Shown here one piece after another: positions 1-5,452 of a stretch of DNA of 5,452 bases; the stretch's first letter is position 1, and every line of letters begins with the position of its first letter. This DNA is from an uncultured Lachnospiraceae bacterium (lineage in GTDB: Bacteria; Bacillota; Clostridia; Lachnospirales; Lachnospiraceae): the NCBI GenBank assembly GCA_900313435.1, contig OMRF01000166.1, forward strand, positions 1-5,452, written 5' to 3'. The position numbers and the translations under genes were made by a program. Under the pieces are notes generated by a model, which worked only from the letters and a program-made list of their open reading frames with translations, searched no databases and was not told the DNA's origin.

Positions 1-119
1 ATCTTTGGCACGTCTATTCCATAGACCGCAAAGCTCTTCCCTTTGAACTGCTCCGCCAGCAGCTTTGATACGATATCCTTGTTCTGCCAGGCGATGCTTA
101 CATTGTCCTTTTCCCCCAT
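1..119 (-). CDS. N-terminal fragment of an unidentified protein, possibly a Lachnospiraceae Rpn/PD-(D/E)XK-like family
   Basis: The first 39 codons are visible, beginning MGEKDNVSIAWQNKDIVSK and ending ...YGIDVPK at the window edge; the rest lies outside. The ATG at 117-119 is well supported by an AGGAGG six bases upstream. No catalytic motif falls in the visible part. The pattern WQNKDI...FKGKSF.VYGIDVPK resembles, from memory, the start of a family common in Lachnospiraceae that is often annotated as hypothetical or as Rpn/PD-(D/E)XK nuclease-like; I cannot confirm this without a search. It has its own promoter and long leader (see 304-332 and 151-285), so it is probably a separate transcription unit from the large synthase gene upstream. 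That a real gene begins here is nearly certain; its function is open. Confidence 0.8.
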   Translation of the reverse strand, partial: MGEKDNVSIAWQNKDIVSKLLAEQFKGKSFAVYGIDVPK

Positions 120-125
120 AAAAAT

Positions 126-131
126 CCTCCT
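126..131 (-). promoter_or_regulatory. Shine-Dalgarno site of the left-edge gene
   Basis: The minus strand reads AAGGAGGATTTTTATG. A perfect AGGAGG lies six bases before the ATG at 117-119. It fixes the start codon of the partial gene and indicates strong translation initiation. Confidence 0.85.
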
Positions 132-150
132 TCTACTTTTATTTGAGAAT

Positions 151-285
151 TCAGATCTATGGATGGAAAACAAAATAAGATCAAAAGAATGAAGATAAAA
201 AAAAGATATAGTTTTACATCACATAATAAACAATCACAAAATCTATCGGAAAAATCGGCTGAACAGCCAGGACCCATAGATCTGA
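151..285 (-). other. structured leader candidate closed by a perfect 12-bp inverted repeat
   Basis: The plus strand has tcagatctatgg at 151-162 and its exact reverse complement ccatagatctga at 274-285, separated by 111 bases. In the minus-strand transcript from the promoter at 304-332 (expected start near 297) the 5' arm begins about 12 bases after the start site and the 3' arm ends about 20 bases before the AGGAGG, so the pair would close nearly the whole leader. Inside, a small stem GGCT/AGCC (257-267) is followed on the minus strand by GATTTTT, a weak attenuator-like element, and there is an A/T-rich stretch with a run of eight A on the plus strand. I recognise no known riboswitch core. 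It may be a cis-regulatory RNA, the end repeats of a small degenerate element, or chance. Confidence 0.45.
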
Positions 286-303
286 CTTCATCTGTAGAAA
301 AGT

Positions 304-332
304 AATATAGCGCTTCGATTATCAGATGTAAA
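304..332 (-). promoter_or_regulatory. sigma-A-type promoter for the left-edge gene
   Basis: On the minus strand TTTACA (327-332) is followed by exactly 17 bases and then TATATT (304-309). Each hexamer matches the housekeeping consensus TTGACA/TATAAT in five of six positions and the spacing is ideal. Transcription would begin near position 297, leaving a leader of about 178 bases before the ATG at 119. No extended -10 TG is present. The site lies after the stop codon of the synthase gene, so it gives the left-edge gene independent expression. Confidence 0.65.
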
Positions 333-363
333 GGATTTTTAACAATCTATGACTTTTTGGTTT

Positions 364-395
364 TGGACCCCGGGGACTGTCCCGGGGGTCCATTA
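364..395. repeat. REP-like GC-rich palindrome at the 3' end of the synthase gene
   Basis: Arms 364-376 and 380-392 form a 13-bp hairpin with one G/G mismatch (372 against 384) around a three-base ctg loop; the core reads ggggactgtccc. The stop codon TAA of the synthase gene (393-395) directly abuts it. On the minus strand the hairpin is followed by AAAACCAAAAAG rather than a U tract, so it is not a canonical intrinsic terminator for that gene, though so stable a stem could protect the mRNA 3' end. Bases 382-395 are an inverted 14-base copy of 3602-3615. The sequence style is that of REP-type intergenic palindromes; membership of a genome-wide family is inferred. Confidence 0.75.
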
Positions 396-3300
396 TTTTC
401 GGCTTCTTGCTACTCTGTGCGCAACGTTCTGCCACAGATGAGTTAACATTCCTAAGTCTCTATTTAGTGACTGCGGCAGTGTCGGAATGCGGTCATACAG
501 AACCTCAAGCCATTCCATCTCATCACCGTAGAACTCAAGGATCTCTATGGTATAAGTGTAAAACCCACCGCCTCGTGATTTATTGATTCCCGTGATAACG
601 CCGCTGATCTTCAAAGAAACATTTTCGCTCTTCACACCGACATCTACTGCCCGGCCAAGAGATAATGCCTCGGCATCATCAAGGAACACGGTAAGATTGT
701 GTTCTGTCAGCATGGTCGTAATTCCCTCGTATGACTTACCATCCATACTTACGATCACCTGCTCCGCATCGAATACCTTTACCACTTCTTCATCGCTATC
801 CCTGCCATCGATCAAAAACAGCGACATGATAAGGAAATACATATTTCGAATTATCCAGAAAAGAAGTATCAGAAAACTCACGATCTGCGTCACATCAAAG
901 ATCACCAATACTCGGATAATGCCAAGAACAGATACCGCTGTCAGGATCAGGAACGGGATCATAGACCGTATATCACGCTCCCGATTTCTACTTTGCTTTG
1001 ATTTATCAGTAACTTTAAAACTGGACAGACTAATGCCAACGGACTCTTTCAGAACCGGCATGAAAAGATGCGCCATAACGCCGGTTTCATAAATACCGCT
1101 CCATTTTGTCGAAATACTGTTCTTACTGTTTACGCGAAGATTCAGATCCTGCATGATAAACATCGGCAGCCAGAATGCAATAAGTTCCAGCCAGTTACAT
1201 TTGAATACCGGAATTGCAAAGGCCGCAAACAGCAGAGGCGAAAGTATGTAGATAAAGTTTTTGATCGGTGAGTACCAATAGACTACGGAACTCCAGTAGC
1301 TGACTTTCTGCGCAAGTGTCAGATTCTTTCTTCTCCAGATTTTCAGTTTTTTTGCGGTAACGATCACACCACGTGCCCAGCGGGTTCTTTGCTGGATGTG
1401 TTCTTTGAAAGTATGCGGTGTCTGACCGCTTGCAAGAGGCTCAGGAATTGACAGGCTGACATATCCGGCTGATTCGATCAATAATCCCGTTGCAAAATCC
1501 TCGGTGATGGATTCTGTATAAAACCCGCCGATATCATTTAAAGCCCGCCTCGACAAAACCGTATTTGATCCGCCGTAGATAACACTGTTGGTGGTTGTTT
1601 TTGCAGGCTCTATAACACGGTAGAAGAAGTCCTGTTCGTTTGGAGCGCGTCTTTCGGAATAAAGCGCATGCTGAAATACATCAGGATCGTAGAAACACTG
1701 CGGTGTCTGCAAAAGGCCAAGATGCAGACGTTCTTCCTCAGGCCGACTCTCCTCACGAATTTCTACATCAACAAAGTAAGGAATTGTTTTTAACAGGAAA
1801 TCACTCTTGACCACCATATCAGCATCAAGAGTCACAATATAAGGAGCACTCGTCTGTGCAAGAGCATTATTAAGGTTACCGGCTTTGGCGCCCTTATTGT
1901 CCGGGCGATCAAAATAACCGACTCCCATCCTGTCTGCAAGTGAGCGTATGTTTGATCTTCTGTTATCATCGCATAACCAGATATGAACCCTGGCAGAATC
2001 CGGATATTTCAGGTGTTTACATCCATTTATCGTCTTACGCAAAAGTTCTTCCGGTTCATTATAAGTTGCAATAAATATGTCCACATCGGGCCATTTATCA
2101 TCCGGAATAACAGGAAGCGGATGCTTTTTCGATCCCATAAGATTCCTGAATAAGATCAGAGACTCCACAAAGCCAAGTATTTCTACGATAAGCAGCAGTA
2201 TATTTCCGGCAATTGCAACAGGCCCGGCTTCAAAAGGCACGGAATAACAGATCCTCCAGCACATATATATAAGCGTACAAAGAACACTTATGATAAGACA
2301 TATTTTTCCGACTGCCTGCGATCTTCTCGTATCCTTATTTCTACCGTCCGATCTTACTATATCATCATATGTCCTGCGCTTTCCTGAACGCAGCAGTCGG
2401 TAAATGCAGCCGACCAGAAGCATAATGAAGATTATACCCGCAGAGATAAGCGCAAAAACAGTCCACGCAGACACAGCTTTTGTACCACGCTCGCCAAGAG
2501 AGTTTATGATCCACGTTTTTACATTCGCCAAGCGGCTCTTTTCAACTACCTCCGATGGAACTGCGATCAGTTTTGGATCATTACCGCGTACAGCCTCTCT
2601 TACCCAAAGACCGGAAACTGTCATATCTTGATCGCGAATGGTACTGTACGGATCAAATCCGGACTCAAAAAAAGCGGAGGATTCGTTCTTATCCGAAAGA
2701 CTCCAAACAGCGTAGCTGATCTTGTGATCATTAAGAAATGTGAACCACTCCGCAGCCGAGGCAAAATCGATCGTTCCATCGCCATCTGCCTCACAGATGC
2801 CACACTCACTGATAAACACGGGAAGTCCCGAATCTATGGCAGCCTGCAGTTCATCGCGCAGGCTCTGCTTATGGCTGGCTGCATAGAAATGCAGTGAGTA
2901 GCTTACATTATCATATTCAAGGGGACGCAAAACTGCTGCCGAAAGATTCTTATCCCATTCCGGCGTACCGACAACGATCAAAGAATCCGGAATGTTTTTA
3001 CGAATAACGGGAATCACCTGATGCGCGTAATCTAAAACATCCCCCCAGTCAGTACTGCCGTTTGGTTCATTACAGATCTCAAAGATCAGGTTCGGACAAT
3101 CCTTATACTGCGCCGTAATCCTGTCAAAAAACTCCATGGCTTCTTCGACCTGATCATTTGGGTTGCCATACTGCAGCATATGCCAGTCTACAAGAACATA
3201 CATATCGGCTTTCACAGCGGCTTCAATTCCCTTTATCATCTGTGAATAGCTCAGTTCCTTCTCATCGCTGCAGTATATATTTGCATACATTGCAAGACGG

Positions 3301-3584
3301 ATCATATTGCAGTTCCAGTCTTTTGAAACCTGTGAAAAAAGACTTTCATTGATATAGTCCGGATACCAGGTCAGACCATGTGTGCTCACTCCGCGCAATT
3401 GCACACGCCGCCCGCTTTCATCCGCAAGCCCTGTGCCGTCAACATGCAGCCTTCCGTTAACCGAAGGTCTGGCAGTATATTCAGAACCTGCCGCCTTTAC
3501 AGGTACTCCCGCAATAAGTACCGTAAAAAGCAAAATCGGCAGGAGGAATATGATCATAAGTCCGTTTTTTCTTCGAACAAACAT
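393..3584 (-). CDS. fused GH5 endoglucanase - GT2 cellulose synthase-like protein with PilZ-like C terminus
   Basis: The protein has 1063 residues; numbers count from the ATG at 3582-3584. Residues 8-28 form a signal anchor or signal peptide. Residues about 38-337 are a GH5 domain, close to the GH5_2 type of Bacillus Cel5A: VQLRGVSTHG (61-70), R96, H135, acid/base E173 in CNEP, H232/Y234, nucleophile E260 in FISECG and W294. Helices at about 372-397, 425-447 and 453-478 lead into a cytoplasmic GT2 domain (about 498-760) with ATYNEP (506-511), DD (539-540), DAD (587-589), TED (694-696) and QRTRW (732-736). Four more helices follow (about 765-790, 796-812, 875-896, 899-925), with the FKVTDK gating-loop motif at 856-861. 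Residues about 930-1030 look like a PilZ barrel without RxxxR or D/NxSxxG. Expected role: polymerise UDP-glucose into cellulose or a related beta-glucan, export it, and trim it outside. The predicted topology agrees: GH5 outside, GT2 and PilZ inside. In C. difficile the comparable CcsZ (GH5) and CcsA are separate proteins. No BcsB-like partner is visible. All catalytic motifs are intact. Confidence 0.93.
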   Translation of the reverse strand: MFVRRKNGLMIIFLLPILLFTVLIAGVPVKAAGSEYTARPSVNGRLHVDGTGLADESGRRVQLRGVSTHGLTWYPDYINESLFSQVSKDWNCNMIRLAMYANIYCSDEKELSYSQMIKGIEAAVKADMYVLVDWHMLQYGNPNDQVEEAMEFFDRITAQYKDCPNLIFEICNEPNGSTDWGDVLDYAHQVIPVIRKNIPDSLIVVGTPEWDKNLSAAVLRPLEYDNVSYSLHFYAASHKQSLRDELQAAIDSGLPVFISECGICEADGDGTIDFASAAEWFTFLNDHKISYAVWSLSDKNESSAFFESGFDPYSTIRDQDMTVSGLWVREAVRGNDPKLIAVPSEVVEKSRLANVKTWIINSLGERGTKAVSAWTVFALISAGIIFIMLLVGCIYRLLRSGKRRTYDDIVRSDGRNKDTRRSQAVGKICLIISVLCTLIYMCWRICYSVPFEAGPVAIAGNILLLIVEILGFVESLILFRNLMGSKKHPLPVIPDDKWPDVDIFIATYNEPEELLRKTINGCKHLKYPDSARVHIWLCDDNRRSNIRSLADRMGVGYFDRPDNKGAKAGNLNNALAQTSAPYIVTLDADMVVKSDFLLKTIPYFVDVEIREESRPEEERLHLGLLQTPQCFYDPDVFQHALYSERRAPNEQDFFYRVIEPAKTTTNSVIYGGSNTVLSRRALNDIGGFYTESITEDFATGLLIESAGYVSLSIPEPLASGQTPHTFKEHIQQRTRWARGVIVTAKKLKIWRRKNLTLAQKVSYWSSVVYWYSPIKNFIYILSPLLFAAFAIPVFKCNWLELIAFWLPMFIMQDLNLRVNSKNSISTKWSGIYETGVMAHLFMPVLKESVGISLSSFKVTDKSKQSRNRERDIRSMIPFLILTAVSVLGIIRVLVIFDVTQIVSFLILLFWIIRNMYFLIMSLFLIDGRDSDEEVVKVFDAEQVIVSMDGKSYEGITTMLTEHNLTVFLDDAEALSLGRAVDVGVKSENVSLKISGVITGINKSRGGGFYTYTIEILEFYGDEMEWLEVLYDRIPTLPQSLNRDLGMLTHLWQNVAHRVARSRK

Positions 3585-3592
3585 AGCATCTT

Positions 3593-3599
3593 CCCTTTT
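3593..3599 (-). promoter_or_regulatory. ribosome binding site that decides the synthase start
   Basis: The minus strand reads AAAAGGGAAGATGCTATG, placing a purine-rich AAAAGGG/GGGAAG block at normal distance before the ATG at 3582-3584. The reading frame stays open upstream to a TTG at 3630-3632, but that extension would be encoded by the palindrome at 3604-3629 and has no Shine-Dalgarno site. Starting at 3584 also puts the hydrophobic signal segment at the N terminus, as expected. Confidence 0.75.
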
Positions 3600-3601
3600 A
3601 C

Positions 3602-3629
3602 TAATGGACCCCCGGTGTTGGTGGTCCAT
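3602..3629. repeat. REP-like palindrome between the HAD gene and the synthase gene
   Basis: The perfect 7-bp arms atggacc (3604-3610) and ggtccat (3623-3629) enclose a 12-base loop. Bases 3602-3615, taatggacccccgg, recur exactly in inverted orientation at 382-395. Both elements have the same outer boundary (TGGACC...GGTCCA) and differ in the middle. This copy fills most of the 44-base gap between the stop of the 173-residue HAD gene and the synthase start, ending four bases before the ribosome binding block. In the transcript it would form a hairpin just ahead of that block, so it could affect processing or relative expression of the two genes. Confidence 0.7.
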
Positions 3630-4150
3630 CAATTAGTTTGCATATTTTGCTGCAGTTCCTTCTTCTTTTTTACTTCATCGGCGCGTGCAATAACTTTTTC
3701 CTTCCAATCGTCATCATCCGCCTCCAGCTGATATGCGTCAAAACCGAATTCGTTTCCGTAAGAGCAGATTACAGATTCATCGTCAACATGAAGCGAAATG
3801 TGATAGTGACTCGGAACCTTTTGGGGGAGAATTTGGGAACTGTTACGTTGCACCTCCGCAAGGTGCCTCTTGGCATTGACAATGCCGTCGAATTTCACGC
3901 CGTAGTGCCAAAATAAATTCCGGATATAAGTTTCCGAACGGAATGAAGAAGTATATACCCAGACTTCATACCCGAGTTTCTGGAGCGAATTGATCAGTTC
4001 CGGTGTTCCCTTACGAAGCCTTTCCTTGAAGATTTTAGAAAAAGGAAAGGGAAGGCTCGGTTCTGTTTTATGTGTTGAGGGATTGACAAAGAGTACTTCA
4101 TCCAAGTCAAACGATACCCGCATCTTCCCCCAGTCATTTTTCTTTTTCAT
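3629..4150 (-). CDS. stand-alone HAD-like hydrolase
   Basis: The protein has 173 residues. HAD motif I is visible as SFDLDEVLF (D15, D17), motif II as VWVYTSS (T67/S68), a likely motif III lysine at K94 (NAKRH) or K111, and motif IV as HVDDES (D123, D124). There is no signal peptide and only a short stretch between motifs I and II, so it is a compact cytoplasmic HAD without a large cap. The C terminus is charged and lysine-rich. A Mg-dependent phosphatase or phosphotransferase role is expected; the substrate is unknown. It is a paralogue of the HAD half of the preceding gene: both share R.R.GTP.L...L.K.GY..WVY, a following .DGI segment and a C-terminal acidic-W-K/A segment. Its ATG overlaps the upstream stop as ATGA, suggesting translational coupling; the Shine-Dalgarno is weak. 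Met10 is an alternative start, but the G-rich block before it is too close. Confidence 0.85.
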   Translation of the reverse strand: MKKKNDWGKMRVSFDLDEVLFVNPSTHKTEPSLPFPFSKIFKERLRKGTPELINSLQKLGYEVWVYTSSFRSETYIRNLFWHYGVKFDGIVNAKRHLAEVQRNSSQILPQKVPSHYHISLHVDDESVICSYGNEFGFDAYQLEADDDDWKEKVIARADEVKKKKELQQNMQTN

Positions 4151-5037
4151 TCTTTATTATTCTCTTTCTTCTCGATTTCTTCGAGAATAGTAATGGCAGT
4201 TTTTGCCCATTCCTCTTCCGGACCTTTCAGCTCATATTCCTCAAATCCTCCGGTTTTTTTACCGGTTACAAGAATCATATCGTTATCAATGTGAATGGTT
4301 TCCAAATACTTGTTGGAAATCATTTTTTCCACACGCTTCGCGCTCTCAAGATCGGCTTCCTGTTTTTTACTGATACCTGTAATGATCCCGTCAACATATA
4401 CGGAATATCCTTTGAAGAAGCTGCGGATATCATCTATGGAATAATATTCGTGCGCATAAACCCAGATATCATATCCTTTCTTTGAGAGATAATAAAACAG
4501 TGCCGGCGTACCGAGCCGGATGCGTTGTTTAAATTTTAAATTGCGCGGAAATCCAAGGGCTTTTTCAAGATAAGGATAATTGCCGGGACGGTATATTACT
4601 TCATCAAGATCCAATGCCACACGTTTGTCATGCTTGGAGTTTTCCAGGATTTTTTTGATATCGGATTCCGTAGCCTGATTCACGATCTTTACAGGTACCT
4701 TCTTAATTCCGACACGCATGGCTGCCGCCCATCTGTGATGACCGTTTAATATTAAATATCCTGATGGCCGCAATTTTTCCACGATCAGTGGTTCATCAAA
4801 CAACTCCTGGCCTTTCTGCATGGCATCACGGAATTTCTTCTCATAATCCCCGATGATCCTATAGCTCGGCCCCACCTCATCAAATGTAAACTCATCATCT
4901 GCATTCGGATGAAGGTTGGAACATGCCACCTTTCTTACTAAAAGACGCTCCAACGCACCCGCGTGAACCGGGATGGATACACCCTTCTGTGCATTTACTT
5001 CTTTTGCAACAAATTCATCAAATTCTGTTTTAACCAT
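4147..5037 (-). CDS. ParB/sulfiredoxin-like domain fused to HAD-like domain
   Basis: The protein has 296 residues. Residues about 30-120 resemble the ParB N-terminal/sulfiredoxin fold: DEPLIVEKL (81-89), then YLILNGHHRWAAA (94-106) with the signature GHHRW at 99-103, and a beta strand VPVKIVN (114-120). Residues about 138-285 are HAD-like: motif I ALDLDEVIY (D143, D145), motif II region IWVYAHEY (191-198), where the usual Thr/Ser is Ala195, and motif IV HIDNDM (D251, D253). No helix-turn-helix or DNA-binding middle domain typical of chromosome-partitioning ParB is present, so this is not a segregation protein. Some ParB-fold proteins such as SerK and SbnI are small-molecule kinases and others bind or cut nucleic acid; which applies here is unknown. 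The start at 5035-5037 follows GGAGAGGAAG. It lies 25 bases after the GNAT gene and overlaps the next HAD gene by four bases. Confidence 0.85.
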   Translation of the reverse strand: MVKTEFDEFVAKEVNAQKGVSIPVHAGALERLLVRKVACSNLHPNADDEFTFDEVGPSYRIIGDYEKKFRDAMQKGQELFDEPLIVEKLRPSGYLILNGHHRWAAAMRVGIKKVPVKIVNQATESDIKKILENSKHDKRVALDLDEVIYRPGNYPYLEKALGFPRNLKFKQRIRLGTPALFYYLSKKGYDIWVYAHEYYSIDDIRSFFKGYSVYVDGIITGISKKQEADLESAKRVEKMISNKYLETIHIDNDMILVTGKKTGGFEEYELKGPEEEWAKTAITILEEIEKKENNKE

Positions 5038-5042
5038 GTTTC

Positions 5043-5051
5043 TTCCTCTCC
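5043..5051 (-). promoter_or_regulatory. Shine-Dalgarno site of the ParB-HAD gene
   Basis: The minus strand reads GGAGAGGAAGAAACATG in the 25-base gap after the GNAT stop codon. The GGAGAGGA block sits at normal spacing before the ATG at 5035-5037. No promoter fits in so short a gap, which supports read-through from the GNAT gene. Confidence 0.65.
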
Positions 5052-5062
5052 GTGTATTTTTT

Positions 5063-5452
5063 TCAACCGTAGAGCATTACAAAATGCTTCAAATTATCTT
5101 TATAAACGGACGCATCCATCATCCTGAAGCCGAAGTGCTCATACATGGCGACATTTCCCTCAAGATCGGTCTCCAGGCATATCCTGCAGCCATTCTCATC
5201 TGCGAAGGAGCGTACAAGCCCCATAAGCTTCTTCCCGTATCCGGATTTCTGGCATTCCCTTTTTGTGGCAAAGAGGTACAGATACCACGTTTTCTTATCC
5301 ATATGGTCCTGTCTTTTTTTCCGGGCAAAGCTTTCGTATGCTTCCTGTCTGTAAAAAGACGGCTTCAAAAGCAAGGGGTAATCTGACGGTTTCGCGACCT
5401 TTGTATACTGGATGATCCCGACCTTTCCTGTCATGGGAGGTTCTAAGAGCAT
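5063..5452 (-). CDS. C-terminal part of a GNAT-family N-acetyltransferase
   Basis: The last 129 codons are visible, ending ...HFVMLYG. The acetyl-CoA pyrophosphate-binding loop (motif A) is seen as strand WYLYLFAT followed by QKSGYGKKL (68-76 of the visible part), matching Q/R-x-x-G-x-G/A. Motif B follows as LETDLEGNVAMYEHFGF (93-109), the typical N..(L/M)YE..GF pattern. The reading frame reaches the window edge; an ATG happens to occupy the last three bases, but only about 55 residues precede motif A, less than most family members have, so the true start is probably beyond the window. The substrate cannot be told from this part. It is the first visible gene of a close-packed series with the ParB-HAD and HAD genes. 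Confidence 0.85.
   Translation of the reverse strand: MLLEPPMTGKVGIIQYTKVAKPSDYPLLLKPSFYRQEAYESFARKKRQDHMDKKTWYLYLFATKRECQKSGYGKKLMGLVRSFADENGCRICLETDLEGNVAMYEHFGFRMMDASVYKDNLKHFVMLYG

Noticed and set aside
257..267. Attenuator or terminator hairpin GGCT/AGCC followed on the minus strand by GATTTTT
   Set aside because: The stem is only four pairs, too short to call as a terminator on its own; mentioned within the leader entry.
364..392. Intrinsic terminator of the synthase gene
   Set aside because: The stem is strong but on the minus strand it is followed by AAAACCAAAAAG, not a U tract. I call it a REP-like palindrome, with possible mRNA protection only.
583..1092. Plus-strand open frame opposite the 3' part of the synthase gene
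   Set aside because: It lies wholly antisense to a gene with clear domain motifs, has no recognisable domain, and its composition is that of a reverse-strand shadow.
3585..3632. N-terminal extension of the synthase from a TTG at 3630-3632
   Set aside because: It has no Shine-Dalgarno site, is encoded by the palindrome, and would put 16 polar residues before the signal segment; the ATG at 3584 has a good site.
4147..5037. Chromosome-partitioning ParB or toxin-antitoxin function
   Set aside because: There is no helix-turn-helix, no ParA partner and no parS-like site visible, and both neighbouring proteins look enzymatic rather than a toxin-antitoxin pair.
1..5452. CRISPR array, tRNA or rRNA genes, insertion sequence
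   Set aside because: No regularly spaced direct repeats, no RNA-gene signatures and no complete transposase were seen on either strand.

Overview
The window carries five genes, all on the minus strand, so it reads from right to left. Gene style suggests a low-to-moderate GC, Gram-positive member of the Firmicutes, most likely Lachnospiraceae (Butyrivibrio-type relatives). The reasons are AGGAGG-type ribosome binding sites, a GH5_2-type endoglucanase domain close to Bacillus/Clostridium enzymes, a short N-terminal fragment that resembles a protein family I remember from Lachnospiraceae, and REP-like GGGGACAGTCCC palindromes of a type I associate with that group. The taxonomic call is inference, not a measurement.

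Right part (5452 to 3629): the C-terminal part of a GNAT acetyltransferase; 25 bases later a 296-residue protein joining a ParB/sulfiredoxin-like domain to a HAD-like domain; then, with a 4-base ATGA overlap, a 173-residue stand-alone HAD protein. The two HAD domains are clearly paralogous. The tight packing suggests one transcription unit.

Centre (3584 to 393): a single large intact gene of 1063 residues. Its order is signal anchor, extracytoplasmic GH5 endoglucanase, three membrane helices, cytoplasmic GT2 cellulose-synthase catalytic domain, four more membrane helices containing the FxVTxK gating-loop motif, and a PilZ-like C-terminal barrel. It therefore puts a beta-glucan synthase and its partner glucanase, normally separate proteins, in one chain. 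The PilZ-like domain lacks the canonical c-di-GMP motifs. The gene is bracketed almost exactly by two GC-rich palindromes that share 14 identical bases in inverted orientation.

Left part (392 to 1): a 273-base intergenic region with a good minus-strand sigma-A-type promoter, a roughly 178-base leader whose ends can pair through a perfect 12-bp inverted repeat, a strong Shine-Dalgarno site, and the first 39 codons of another gene cut by the window edge.

How the genes may work together: the fusion protein most likely makes and trims an extracellular beta-glucan such as cellulose. The GNAT and HAD genes lie upstream on the same strand and may be co-transcribed with it, but nothing in their sequence ties them to polysaccharide synthesis. 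The palindrome between them may mark a boundary. No RNA genes, CRISPR array, insertion sequence or complete transposase were seen.
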